Of a DNA stretch of 64,000 bases, positions 7,856 to 16,974 are shown in pieces. The position numbers and the translations under genes are program-made. The DNA comes from Candidatus Villigracilis saccharophilus (GTDB lineage Bacteria; Chloroflexota; Anaerolineae; Anaerolineales; Villigracilaceae), in contig JADJNA010000047.1 of assembly GCA_016709305.1 (NCBI GenBank), forward strand, positions 372,001 through 436,000, read 5' to 3'. Position 1 is the first letter of the stretch; each line of letters starts with the position of its first letter. Under the pieces are notes generated by a model. That model had not been told where the DNA came from, made no database searches, and saw only the letters and a list, made by a program, of their open reading frames with translations.

Positions 7856-9104
7856 ATGCCATCAATAAACGATATCCTTGCAGTAATCCTGGGTGGGGGT
7901 CGCGGCGCACGCCTGTATCCGCTGACCCAAATGCGCTCTAAGCCTGCAGTTCCAATTGCGGGCAAGTATCGTCTGATCGACATTCCCATTAGTAATTGCA
8001 TTAATTCAGAGATCTATCGAATTGCGGTCCTGACGCAATTCAATTCAGTCTCCCTGCATCGCCACATTTCACACATATAACTTCGACGCCTTCCATACAG
8101 GCTGGGTGCAGATCTGGGCTGCGGAACAAACCATGGAAAGCGCAGACTGGTATCAGGGCACGGCAGACGCGGTCCGCAAGCAAACGCTTGAGATCCAATC
8201 CAGCGGAGCCAAGAATGTGTTGATCCTTGCCGGCGATCATCTCTATCGCATGGATTACAAGGCTCTGGCTGAATATCACTGGGCAACTAAAGCCGATGTG
8301 ACAGTGGCTGTCCAGCCGGTTCTGCGGGAAGAAGCACCTCGTTTCGGAATTTTGAAACGGGAAACAAATGGAGAAATCTCCTCCTTTGTCGAGAAGCCCA
8401 GGGATGCCGAGACCCAGGCGAAATTCGTCAGTCGTGATGACCCGGCCCGGCCCTTCCTTGGATCAATGGGCATTTATATGTTTAAGACGAAAATCCTGAT
8501 GGAATTGCTGGCCAACTTCCCCAGTTACCATGATTTTGGCAGTGACATTATCCCGCAGGCGATCAAGACCCATTCAGTGTTTGGTTTCGATTTTGACGGT
8601 TACTGGCAGGATATTGGAACGATCCGATCCTTCTACGAAACGAACCTTGCGCTGACCACACCTGAAACTCCCTTTAATTTTTACGATCCCAAACTGCCAA
8701 TCTATACAGACACACGCTTTCTGCCAAGTTCCATTATCGAGGACAGCAAACTTCAAAATGTGTTGATCTCGGATGGCAGCCGTATTCTACGATCTGACAT
8801 TTCGCACTCGATCATTGGCACGCGCAGTCAGATATCGGCGGGTTGCACTATCAAGGATACCATCATGATGGGCTCGGATTATTACGAGCGTGATGATGAA
8901 GGACTCCCCATTGGCATTGGCGCGAACTGTCATATTGAAGGCGCCATTCTGGATAAGAATGTACGCATTGGCGATGATGTGGTCATGCTGCCCTTCCCGC
9001 GCAACGCGGATATTGACAATGAAAAATGGTATGTGCGGGACGGCATTGTAGTGATCCCGAAGGATGTGACGATTCCCGCCGGGACGCGCATCGCCCCGTC
9101 ATAG
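7856..9104 (+). CDS. glgC: glucose-1-phosphate adenylyltransferase (frameshifted)
   Basis: Makes ADP-glucose, the committed step of glycogen synthesis, from ATP and glucose-1-phosphate. The N-terminal frame has the nucleotide-binding loop ILGGGRGARLYPLTQMRSKPAV (about residues 11-32). The second frame carries GTADAVRKQ, LAGDHLYRMDY, FVEKPRD, GSMGIYMF, FGSDIIP and YWQDIGT, then the left-handed beta-helix tail. The frame breaks at 8068-8078: restoring one CA pair gives ISHTYNFDAFHTGWVQIWAAEQ, which fits the family, and a total of about 416 residues. The sequence type is that of cyanobacterial and Chloroflexota GlgC. No other glycogen gene is adjacent. Confidence 0.92.
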
Positions 9105-9134
9105 ATCATCCTCTCTTCTGAATTTGTTCAATCC

Positions 9135-9193
9135 AACTTCCCGCAGGTTTCGACTATAAACAGTCTTGAATAATTACCTGCGGGAAGTTTTGT
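9135..9193 (+). terminator. intrinsic terminator after glgC
   Basis: A 14-bp perfect stem (AACTTCCCGCAGGT, 9135-9148, with ACCTGCGGGAAGTT, 9176-9189), a 27-base loop and TTTTG, 31 bases after the glgC stop. Confidence 0.8.
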
Positions 9194-9263
9194 ATAAATA
9201 TGTTGATAACAATGAGGAGCATCCTTCATTGAAACATAATCCACTCCTTACCGCCTCCCGTAC

Positions 9264-9291
9264 GTGAGCCAACCTTAAATTATGCTATACT
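9264..9291 (+). promoter_or_regulatory. promoter placing +1 at or next to the ATG
   Basis: A TATACT -10 box at 9286-9291 with only a weak -35 (GTGAGC, 9264-9269, 16-base spacing). The expected start point is about 9298-9300, which coincides with the ATG at 9300. That points to a leaderless mRNA and rules out the in-frame ATG at 9282, which lies upstream of the -10 box. Confidence 0.6.
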
Positions 9292-9299
9292 CGCATTAT

Positions 9300-9545
9300 A
9301 TGAAGTCATCGCGCGAATATTGGCCGCGCTGGGCAGAGACCTTGCGACGTTATCAACTTCACGAACTGACCGCCTCGCTCCTTGAAGCAGGAAGCCCTTT
9401 GGCCGTGCTTGGAGCGCAGGCGCTTTACTTTAGCCGTGGATTATTCGAGAACGATCAAATAACAGCCCTGGCAGCGACATTGGAAGAAGATGATGAAGCG
9501 CGCGCGTTCGCTTCGTTCCTTGTTCAAGAGAGAGCCTCCGTATGA
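9300..9545 (+). CDS. 81-aa hypothetical protein, first gene of DUF6754/MutL operon
   Basis: A small soluble, mostly helical protein (MKSSREYWPRWAETLRRY..., then LLEAGSPLAVLGAQALYFSRGLF and an acidic TLEEDDEARAF segment). No membrane helix or metal motif. The start at 9300 is chosen because the -10 box TATACT lies at 9286-9291. Its stop overlaps the DUF6754 start (ATGA, 9542-9545), so the two are translationally coupled. No family is recognised. The tight coupling suggests a partner of the DUF6754 membrane protein. Confidence 0.75.
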   Translation: MKSSREYWPRWAETLRRYQLHELTASLLEAGSPLAVLGAQALYFSRGLFENDQITALAATLEEDDEARAFASFLVQERASV

Positions 9546-10273
9546 ACGAGTTGATCATTATCATCATCAGCGCATTCCTGCTGTTTGCGATTACATTGTG
9601 GAAACGAAGATCGCCATCAGTCCTACGGGAGATTCCCGCGTTGATACGGCTATATCGCACACTCGGACTTAGCATTGAAGATGGCACACGCCTGCACATA
9701 TCACTCGGGTCTGGAAGCCTGCTGGATGCGCGCGGCGGCCCCGCCTTTGCGGGTTTGGCGATGCTGCGTCATATTGCAGAACGCACCTCAGTCAGCGACG
9801 AACCCACCATTGCTTCTGCCGGCGATGCCACCCTCGGCTTGCTCGCGCAGGACACCTTGCAGTCCGGCTATCAAGCCGCCGGCGTGAATGAGTTATATAT
9901 TCCTACCAATGGTCGTGTAACCGGGTTAAGCCCCTTTGGATACGCCGCCGGCGCGATGCACATCTCACAAAATGAAAATGTTTCAGCCAATATCATGATC
10001 GGGCATTTTGGTCCGGAAGCCGGTCTGCTCGCTGAAGCATCAGACCGTGAAAATGTGACCAGCATTGGCGCAAGCGACGAGTTAAGCGGTCAAGCGGTTT
10101 TATACGCAAATACAAATGACGCCCTGATCGGTGAAGAACTTTTTGCAACAGGCGCTTATCTTGGCGCGGGCGCTTCCCACGCGGCCAGCCTGACCGTTCA
10201 GGATATTCTACGCTGGCTGGTGATCCTCTCTTTGTTGGGCGGAGCTGCAGCAAAGTTTTTTGGGGTGATCTAA
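9542..10273 (+). CDS. DUF6754 domain membrane protein
   Basis: A 243-residue protein with one N-terminal membrane helix (about residues 3-20), a soluble domain of about 190 residues and a C-terminal helix (about 220-240). The soluble part carries LGLSIEDGTRLHISLGSG, a conserved SDEPTIASAGDATLGLLAQD stretch and glycine-rich segments (GHFGPEAGLLAEA, ATGAYLGAGASHAASL) that I recognise as DUF6754. No biochemical function is known to me for this domain. It overlaps the genes on both sides (4 bases upstream, 1 base downstream), showing an operon. Its two-helix topology suggests a membrane-tethered scaffold or receptor; that is inference. Confidence 0.8.
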   Translation: MNELIIIIISAFLLFAITLWKRRSPSVLREIPALIRLYRTLGLSIEDGTRLHISLGSGSLLDARGGPAFAGLAMLRHIAERTSVSDEPTIASAGDATLGLLAQDTLQSGYQAAGVNELYIPTNGRVTGLSPFGYAAGAMHISQNENVSANIMIGHFGPEAGLLAEASDRENVTSIGASDELSGQAVLYANTNDALIGEELFATGAYLGAGASHAASLTVQDILRWLVILSLLGGAAAKFFGVI

Positions 10274-10884
10274 TGCGAGTATTTACAGCAGTCATTGCCA
10301 TTGCCGCGGGAGTTTTAGTGTTGGGGGGGTATTTCTTTCCGGTGCTCGCGGCTATCCAAACGCTTTTATTGAACTGGGCAATTGTCCTTGCAGGCATGGC
10401 TGCGCTCGTTGGGATTTTCAATTTGGTATCTGTACATACAAATAAAATCCGCAGTCAGCAAAAAGGAAGCGTTTATAGCGCGATCCTTGTCATCGCCCTG
10501 ACAGCGACTTTCATAGGCGGCATCATCCTACGGCCCGATCATGGTACGATGGCGATCCTGATGAACGGTATCATCATTCCTGTTGAAGCATCGCTGATGG
10601 GTCTGTTGACTGTCTCATTGATCTACGCAGCCATCCGTCTTTTACGCCGCCGGGCAGATTTGATGAGCGTCGTTTTTTTGGTTACAGCCGTACTGCTTAT
10701 TCTTGGGTCAGCCACGCTGCCTTTCGGAAATATTCCCCTGCTTGGATCATTGGTAAAGCCATGGATCACTCAAATTTTGGCATTGGGCGGCGCGCGCGGA
10801 ATTTTGATCGGTGTGGCGCTCGGCACATTGACGACCGGCCTGCGTATCCTGTTTGGTGCTGATCGTCCGTATGGGGGCAACTAA
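10273..10884 (+). CDS. multi-pass membrane protein of DUF6754 operon
   Basis: A 203-residue integral membrane protein with about six hydrophobic helices (roughly residues 5-25, 28-52, 70-86, 95-118, 134-152 and 168-190) and short basic loops such as HTNKIRSQQKG and RLLRRRADLM that would face the cytoplasm. It shares single-base overlaps with both neighbours (10273 and 10884), a strong sign of coupled translation. No catalytic motif seen. It probably forms the membrane base of whatever complex this operon makes. Confidence 0.75.
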   Translation: MRVFTAVIAIAAGVLVLGGYFFPVLAAIQTLLLNWAIVLAGMAALVGIFNLVSVHTNKIRSQQKGSVYSAILVIALTATFIGGIILRPDHGTMAILMNGIIIPVEASLMGLLTVSLIYAAIRLLRRRADLMSVVFLVTAVLLILGSATLPFGNIPLLGSLVKPWITQILALGGARGILIGVALGTLTTGLRILFGADRPYGGN

Positions 10885-13397
10885 TGGCAGACCTCATCAA
10901 GTGTCCCGTTTGCGGTCAAAACAATTTTTCAGACCAGGAATTCTGCCTGTTTTGTCAATCTCGGCTGGAGCCGCTGACAGGAGCGCTAAAAGGAGCAGAC
11001 TCTCCGATCAAACCCGGGCAGGCTCCCACAAAAAAAAATACAGCAGAACTTGAACCGATCCTGCCGCAATGGTTAAGGGATGCGCGCGATTCCGCGCGCA
11101 AGTCTGCGAACGATGATACCGCTCCTCAAAATGGCAAACCATCACAGGATACGTTCCATGCATCCAATTCCGACCTGTTAGCTGGTTTGCAATCCCAGGC
11201 AGACAGCGACGACGAAGGTATTCCTGATTGGCTCGCCGGCATCACCGGTGACTCGCCAAAAATCAATAAACCTGAAGCAGAATCTTCCGAAATACGCTGG
11301 GTGGAGCTGGGCGGCGCAAAAGATTTTACACCGGAAGAACCATCCGCAGAATCGTCATCCGAAGAAAAAAATGACGTTATGAATTGGCTCCGTGGAGCAA
11401 GCGATGACCCGCAATCACAAGACGCGCAGCCGCAGGACACCATTATCACTTCATCTGAAACGCCGGAGTGGCTGCGTCAGATGTCTGCAAAACATGAGAC
11501 AAAGAATGAGAATGTTCCACTCAAGCCGTTTGATCCAGCCCCGGAATCCCTGGTTACACCGGATTGGCTGCATCAACTCGGTGAAGACGCCTCAAAAAAT
11601 AGCGCCTCATTTTTCAACAATGCTGAATCCTCAGACAGCACAAAAGACTCTGCTTTGCCGTCTGAGGATGAACCAAACTGGTTAAGTTCACTGCGCGGCT
11701 CACAGGCGAACACTGAAAGCGCTGAATCTGCCTCTTTTTCAGAACCTGTTTCAAATGTGTCTGAAGCGGCCGAAATATCATCCAACGACAGTTTACCGGA
11801 TTGGATGAAAAGTCTGCAATCCAGCGAATCTGAACCATCCACACCAGCCGTGACGCCGCCCTGGCTTAAGAGTGAAGAGGTATTACCTTTTGAATCTTCT
11901 GACAGTTTTGAGATGCCTGCATGGCTATCTGCATCATCATCGGCTTCCGAGCAGCCCGGCAAAGAGGAACAGCCCGCCCAGGAAGACCTGCCGCTCGGTG
12001 ACATTCCAAACTGGCTAAAGGCTGCCGCGCCACAATCGTCGATCTACTCTGACCTGCCTGCCGATCAAACACCCCCGACTTCTGATGAAGATTGGCTTAA
12101 TTCTTTTAAATCATCCAATCCAGTTGAAAACCAATCCCCGCCCCAATTGACACCCGCGTTTTCAACAGAGGAATCGCAGCAAGCACCTGCATTTACGCCG
12201 GATGCGCAGTCAAATTACAACATGGATTCGCTCTTTACCGACATGCCGGATTGGCTTTCGAACGCAGTCGAGGATTCTTCGGCATCTGCACCCGCCGCAA
12301 GCAACGTAGATTCACTTACACCCAGTGAATTGCCGTCCTGGGTAAAGGCAATGCGGCCGCTTGAGGCTGGCACTTCACGATCAGATGCAAACGACGAAAC
12401 CTTTGAATCACGCGGTGCGCTGGTTGGTTTCCAAGGCGTACTTCCGTCAGTGCCGGGCTTTACGCCCTCCAGTAAACCCAAAGCATATTCGATCAAGTTG
12501 CAGGCCAGCGAAGAACAACAGGCACAGGCCGCAATGCTCGAGCAGATATTGGCGGCAGAAACCGCGCCTGACCCGATCGCTTCCTTCTCGACGCTGCCCA
12601 CCTCCAAAGGCCTGCGCTGGTTTATCGCTTTTGTCTTGATCGCAGCGTTGGGAGCCGTATCATTCCTGCGTACACAGGTCTTTGCCTTGCCCGCCGGAGT
12701 TCCATCTGAGATCAGCGGAGCGCTGCTCGTATCGCAGGCCATCCCTGAAGGCGCGCCCGTACTCGTAGTTTTTGATTACGAACCTGCCCGCGCTGGAGAA
12801 ATGGAAGCCGCGGCATCACCGATGTTCAACCTGATGCGAAATCCAAGCTTTACTTTCATCTCCACCAGCGAGACCGGTGCAATCCTCGCAGAACGCTTCA
12901 TTTCCGGTCCTCTGGCTGATTCTGACCAAAGCGGAATTCAGCATCTAAATCTGGGCTACCTGCCCGGCGGCCAGATGGGCATCCACGCGTTTGCACAGGA
13001 TCCATTCTTTATATTTCCCCAATTAAGAGACACCACATCCTTATCACAATTTGCGGCATTGATCATCATCACGGACAATGCCAATTCCGTCCGCGCATGG
13101 ATCGAGCAGACTTCATCAGAGCGCGGGGAAATTCCAGTTGTTGCCATTTCCAGCGCGCAATCCGCGCCGATGATTCAGCCTTACTATGATTCAAGTCAGA
13201 TTCGCGGTTTGGTGAGCGGAATATATGGCAGCGCGGTCTTCGAGCAGAATATGAGCGGTGGCTCCGGGATTTCAAGGAAATATTGGGACGCCTATAGTAT
13301 TGGCATGCTGCTTGCCATGGCTTTGATCTTAAGTGGCGGGTTGATCAGTTTTGCCTTCGGGCTTCGTGACCGCGTCGCAGCGAGGGAGGAGAAATAA
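10884..13397 (+). CDS. zinc-ribbon protein with 13 Trp-Leu motifs and two membrane helices
   Basis: 837 residues in four parts. (1) An N-terminal zinc ribbon, CPVCGQNNF with CLFC (about residues 7-24). (2) A disordered, Ser/Glu/Pro-rich stretch of about 430 residues carrying thirteen short motifs of the form PxWL (for example LPQWLRDARDS, IPDWLAGI, TPEWLRQM, TPDWLHQL, IPNWLKAA, MPDWLSNA, LPSWVKAM), spaced 15-55 residues apart. (3) A membrane helix near residues 575-598. (4) A domain of about 190 residues with YLPGGQMGIHAFAQDP, then a second helix (about 803-824) and a short basic end. The motif array looks like repeated docking sites for one partner. Function unknown; overlaps the preceding gene by 1 base. 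Confidence 0.78.
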   Translation: MADLIKCPVCGQNNFSDQEFCLFCQSRLEPLTGALKGADSPIKPGQAPTKKNTAELEPILPQWLRDARDSARKSANDDTAPQNGKPSQDTFHASNSDLLAGLQSQADSDDEGIPDWLAGITGDSPKINKPEAESSEIRWVELGGAKDFTPEEPSAESSSEEKNDVMNWLRGASDDPQSQDAQPQDTIITSSETPEWLRQMSAKHETKNENVPLKPFDPAPESLVTPDWLHQLGEDASKNSASFFNNAESSDSTKDSALPSEDEPNWLSSLRGSQANTESAESASFSEPVSNVSEAAEISSNDSLPDWMKSLQSSESEPSTPAVTPPWLKSEEVLPFESSDSFEMPAWLSASSSASEQPGKEEQPAQEDLPLGDIPNWLKAAAPQSSIYSDLPADQTPPTSDEDWLNSFKSSNPVENQSPPQLTPAFSTEESQQAPAFTPDAQSNYNMDSLFTDMPDWLSNAVEDSSASAPAASNVDSLTPSELPSWVKAMRPLEAGTSRSDANDETFESRGALVGFQGVLPSVPGFTPSSKPKAYSIKLQASEEQQAQAAMLEQILAAETAPDPIASFSTLPTSKGLRWFIAFVLIAALGAVSFLRTQVFALPAGVPSEISGALLVSQAIPEGAPVLVVFDYEPARAGEMEAAASPMFNLMRNPSFTFISTSETGAILAERFISGPLADSDQSGIQHLNLGYLPGGQMGIHAFAQDPFFIFPQLRDTTSLSQFAALIIITDNANSVRAWIEQTSSERGEIPVVAISSAQSAPMIQPYYDSSQIRGLVSGIYGSAVFEQNMSGGSGISRKYWDAYSIGMLLAMALILSGGLISFAFGLRDRVAAREEK

Positions 13398-13398
13398 G

Positions 13399-14097
13399 AT
13401 GGCCATTCCTCTTGATCTGATCACCGCTGTTTTGAGCTTTTTGTTTACCCTGCTTATCTTCAGTTACCTGATCGGCGATAATCCGCTGTTTAAGATCGCG
13501 CTCTATATTTTCGTTGGTGTTTCTTCGGGATATATTGCCGCAGTCGCATGGTGGCAGGTGATCTGGCCGCGACTCATCCAGCCTTTGATGGCGGCCATGA
13601 TATCTGACGGACCACTGACAGAGAAAGTACTTGTCCTTGTGCCATTGTTTGGCGCAGTATTGATCCTCATGAAAACATCCGCGAGATTCGCGGGTCTGGG
13701 TGGAATCGTCATGGCATTTTTGGCGGGGGTGGGTGCGGCAGTGGCCATTGCCGGGGCAGTGAGCGGAACACTCCTGCCGCAGGTAATGGCAGGCATCAAC
13801 GCATTTGACCTTGCTTCCGCCAGTGCGCGCAATATCAGTTTGATCGAAGCGATCTTCAACGGCGGAATCGTGCTATTAGGCACAGTATTTACACTCACCT
13901 ATTTTCATTTCGGCGCAAGTATAAAGGCGGACGGTTCCACCAGGCGACTGGGATTGATCGAGATCTCCGCATGGGTCGGACGCATTTTCATCGGCATCAC
14001 GCTGGGAACAGTATTCGCGGGTGTCTATGCTGCCGCGCTGACCGCCCTGATCGAACGCATTATGTCGCTTATAAACTTCCTTGGGAACTTCCTGTAA
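13399..14097 (+). CDS. multi-pass membrane protein of DUF6754 operon
   Basis: A 232-residue protein with about five to six membrane helices (starting with IPLDLITAVLSFLFTLLIFSYL, then alanine/glycine-rich helices). The start at 13399 is chosen because GAGGAG lies 10 bases upstream and the previous gene stops at 13397; the longer in-frame start at 13351 would overlap the previous gene by 47 bases. No catalytic residues seen. A loop with SIKADGSTRRLGLIEISAW lies before the last helix. Likely a structural membrane partner of its neighbours. Confidence 0.75.
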   Translation: MAIPLDLITAVLSFLFTLLIFSYLIGDNPLFKIALYIFVGVSSGYIAAVAWWQVIWPRLIQPLMAAMISDGPLTEKVLVLVPLFGAVLILMKTSARFAGLGGIVMAFLAGVGAAVAIAGAVSGTLLPQVMAGINAFDLASASARNISLIEAIFNGGIVLLGTVFTLTYFHFGASIKADGSTRRLGLIEISAWVGRIFIGITLGTVFAGVYAAALTALIERIMSLINFLGNFL

Positions 14098-14099
14098 TC

Positions 14100-15857
14100 A
14101 TGACCACATCATTGATCGATGGTAATTCACTTCTTGCGGTAGATGTCGGCGCGGCAAATACGCGTGCTGTTCTGTTCGACGTGGTCGAAGGCGAATATCG
14201 CTTTGTGGCAGCGGGAAGCGCGCCCTCCACGGCTGAGGCCCCGTTCAGGGATGTGAGCGAAGGTGTGCGCAATGCCATCACAAGCCTGCAGACGATCCTT
14301 GGGAAGCCCATGCTCGATGCAAACGGTGGTTTCATTACACCGAGCCAGCCCAATGGTTCGGGTGTGGATGCGATGGTGGTGACACTGTCGGCCGGCCCAA
14401 CCATCCGCGCCGTTGTTGTAGGCTTGCTAAAGGAAGTCTCGCTGGAAAGTGCGCGCAGATTGAGCGAGTCCACCTATGCGCGTATCGTTGAAACTATTGG
14501 CTTGACAGATCATCGCAAGCCCGAACAAAAAATAGACAGCATCCTGCGCGCACGGCCTGACCTTGTGGTGATTACCGGCGGAACGGATGGCGGCGCGTCC
14601 CGTTCCATTCAAAAATTACTTGAGCCGATCGGGCTTGCGAGCTATCTCCTGCCACCTGAAAAACGCCCCGCAGTATTATTCGCGGGCAACGAGAAAATTT
14701 CAAAGGATGTAAAATCCCTGGTCGGATCGCTGTCCCCCTCTCTGCATTTTAGCCCCAATGTTCGTCCTTCGCTTGAAACCGAAGACCTTGAACCGGCACA
14801 GCGTGAATTAGCGCGCATGGTCATTAACATCCGCAAACAACAGATCAAAGGCGTGGATGTTTTGGATCTATGGTCCGGCGGACATATCCTGCCGACCGCG
14901 TACGCCACCGGCCGCATGGTGCGTTTTCTTTCAAAAGTTTACGGTGCTAAAAAAGGAATCCTCAGTGTAGATATTGGCGCTTCCGCCACAGTAATCTCTG
15001 CGGGCTTCAAAAACAAATCCACCTTGAATGTGTATCCGCAATTCGGGCTGGGAGAGAATTTGTCAGCCCTGCTAAATTACACATCACTTGAAAATATTTT
15101 ACGCTGGTCACCGCTTGATATTCCCGCCAGCGTTCTGCGCGATTATCTTTATCAAAAGTCATTATATCCATCTGCCATCGCCGCGACCTTGGAAGATCTC
15201 GCCATGTCGCAGGCAGTCGCGAGACAGGCGCTTTATCTTGCCATGCAATCTGCGCGCCGCGATTTTCCGCGCGATATCGCGTTCATCAAGCCGACATTGA
15301 CCCCACTGTTTGAACCGATTCTGGCGGGCGGCGCGATATTGACGGGCGCTTCGCACCCCGGTCAGGGCTTGCTGGTGCTCCTCGACTCACTCCAGCCTGT
15401 GGGTGTGACCACCGTCATCCTCGACCAAAATAACCTGCTTCCATTATTGGGAGCCGCCGCTTCGCAAAACAACATACTCCCCGTTCAGGTCATTGAATCA
15501 GGCGCATTCCTCAGTATTGGAACCGTGATCTCCCCCGTCGTTTCTGCAAGTATTGGGGTACCCATCCTGCGCGGAAAATTAACCTATGAAAACGGCGTGG
15601 AAGCGCGTCTGGAATTAAAGTATGGAAGCATCGAAACACTTCCACTAGCCACAGGCGAGACGGGGAAATTAACCATTCAGTGCTTGCATGGTGCAGATGT
15701 GGGTTTTGGTCCCAATCGCGGCAAGGAGATCACAGTCAGTGGCGGCGCGCTTGGTGTGGTATTCGATGGGCGCGGGCGTCCTTTGGATCTGCCTGCTGAC
15801 ACAGTCCGCCGTCACGAGTTGATCAAAAAATGGAATTGGACATTGGGAGGCGAATAA
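14100..15857 (+). CDS. MutL-like (glutamate mutase L family) actin-fold ATPase
   Basis: A 585-residue protein of the family named after MutL of the B12-dependent glutamate mutase locus, a proposed reactivase or chaperone of the mutase. It has the duplicated ASKHA (actin/Hsp70) phosphate loops: LLAVDVGAANTRAVLFD (about residues 12-28) and ILSVDIGASATVISA (about 285-299), with VVITGGTDGG (about 160) and AGGAILTGA (about 425) between and after. No mutase subunit is present nearby; instead the gene lies 2 bases after a membrane protein gene in a DUF6754 operon. It may therefore power or regulate a membrane complex. The start at 14100 avoids overlap with the previous gene. Confidence 0.8.
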   Translation: MTTSLIDGNSLLAVDVGAANTRAVLFDVVEGEYRFVAAGSAPSTAEAPFRDVSEGVRNAITSLQTILGKPMLDANGGFITPSQPNGSGVDAMVVTLSAGPTIRAVVVGLLKEVSLESARRLSESTYARIVETIGLTDHRKPEQKIDSILRARPDLVVITGGTDGGASRSIQKLLEPIGLASYLLPPEKRPAVLFAGNEKISKDVKSLVGSLSPSLHFSPNVRPSLETEDLEPAQRELARMVINIRKQQIKGVDVLDLWSGGHILPTAYATGRMVRFLSKVYGAKKGILSVDIGASATVISAGFKNKSTLNVYPQFGLGENLSALLNYTSLENILRWSPLDIPASVLRDYLYQKSLYPSAIAATLEDLAMSQAVARQALYLAMQSARRDFPRDIAFIKPTLTPLFEPILAGGAILTGASHPGQGLLVLLDSLQPVGVTTVILDQNNLLPLLGAAASQNNILPVQVIESGAFLSIGTVISPVVSASIGVPILRGKLTYENGVEARLELKYGSIETLPLATGETGKLTIQCLHGADVGFGPNRGKEITVSGGALGVVFDGRGRPLDLPADTVRRHELIKKWNWTLGGE

Positions 15858-15860
15858 CCC

Positions 15861-16916
15861 ATGCAAGCGCCTGTAAATCATATTGTCGGATTGACTTCCA
15901 TTGTGCGTGAACGACTACTTCCCATTGAAGGGACGGTGCTTGCGCGTCTCAATCAAAAGGTCAGCCCGAACGATGTCATTGCTGAAGCGAAATGGTCGCG
16001 TGAGCATGTGCTGCTCGATGTTGCCCGCACATTGCATATTTCTCCCGATGCCGCCGATCGAATCATCCAATGCAAGCTCGAAGACCATCTCAAAGCTGGC
16101 GCAGAGATCGCAGCAGGCAGAGGCCTCTTTCCGCGCAGAGTGACCGCGCCGCGTGATGGAACTGTTGTCATTGCCGGCGGCGGACAAGTCCTCATGGAAG
16201 TTGGAGAAACCAAGATCGAGTTACGAGCCGGCATTCCCGGCACGATCATTCAAATCATCCCTAATCGCGGCGCTGTCATCCAGACGGCAGGTACATTGGT
16301 GCAGGGGGTCTGGGGCAATGGCCGTATTGATTCCGGGTCGCTGGTAAATATTGCCGAAAAACCCAATGGTATGCTTACTGTTAATCGTCTTGATGTGAGC
16401 CTGCGTGGTTCGATTCTACTCGCCTGTATGATTCAAGACAGCGAAACCTTGAAAGCCGCCGCCGACCTGCCTGTGCGCGGATTGATCCTTTCGAGTTTAT
16501 CTCCAACGCTGATACAGCAGGCGCGTGAGGTGCGGTTCCCGATCATGGTAACCGATGGCATTGGTTCCGTGCCGATGAATTCTGCTGCGTTTAAACTACT
16601 CAGCACAAACGCCAAGCGTGACATCACTTTAAATGCGGAAATCTATGATCGCTATAGCGGCGCGCGTCCGGAAGTCATCATTCAACTTCCGACGTCTTCC
16701 GAACCAACCCTGCCAAACGAAACAGAATTTTTTGCGCCGGGTTTGCAGGTGCGGATGCGCCGTCCGCCGGCCTTTGGAATGATCGGCTCGATCATTTCCC
16801 TGCCATCCGGCTTGACCACACTTCCCAGCGGATTGCGCGCGTCTTCAGCGGAAGTGAAGCTTGAAAATGGCGAAATCATTATCGCGCCTCTCGTAAACCT
16901 TGAAGTTGTGGGATAA
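15861..16916 (+). CDS. barrel-sandwich-like protein following MutL
   Basis: A 351-residue soluble protein beginning 3 bases after the MutL-like gene. The N-terminal third has a beta-rich segment FPRRVTAPRDGTVVIAGGG and GIPGTIIQIIPNRGAVI (about residues 90-145), which has the look of a barrel-sandwich hybrid domain as in RnfC or biotinyl/lipoyl carriers, but there is no MKM lysine. The middle (about 180-260) has an alternating strand/helix pattern ending in FPIMVTDGIGSVPM, and the end is again beta-rich (APGLQVRMRRPPAFGMIGSI). No signal peptide. Function unknown; its strict pairing with the MutL-like ATPase suggests a physical partner. Confidence 0.7.
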   Translation: MQAPVNHIVGLTSIVRERLLPIEGTVLARLNQKVSPNDVIAEAKWSREHVLLDVARTLHISPDAADRIIQCKLEDHLKAGAEIAAGRGLFPRRVTAPRDGTVVIAGGGQVLMEVGETKIELRAGIPGTIIQIIPNRGAVIQTAGTLVQGVWGNGRIDSGSLVNIAEKPNGMLTVNRLDVSLRGSILLACMIQDSETLKAAADLPVRGLILSSLSPTLIQQAREVRFPIMVTDGIGSVPMNSAAFKLLSTNAKRDITLNAEIYDRYSGARPEVIIQLPTSSEPTLPNETEFFAPGLQVRMRRPPAFGMIGSIISLPSGLTTLPSGLRASSAEVKLENGEIIIAPLVNLEVVG

Positions 16917-16974
16917 TTATCCCGTGAATGCTATTCAAAAATTTGCAATGAAATCATGATCAGGAGAGTGCTGC

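Noticed and set aside
11064..12360. Tandem DNA repeat or CRISPR-like array in the WL-motif gene
   Set aside because: The repetition is only at the level of short protein motifs with irregular spacing; the DNA between and within motifs differs.
13971..14099. Longer N-terminus for the MutL-like protein
   Set aside because: It would overlap the upstream membrane protein gene by over 120 bases in another frame; the ATG at 14100 begins just before the conserved first phosphate loop.
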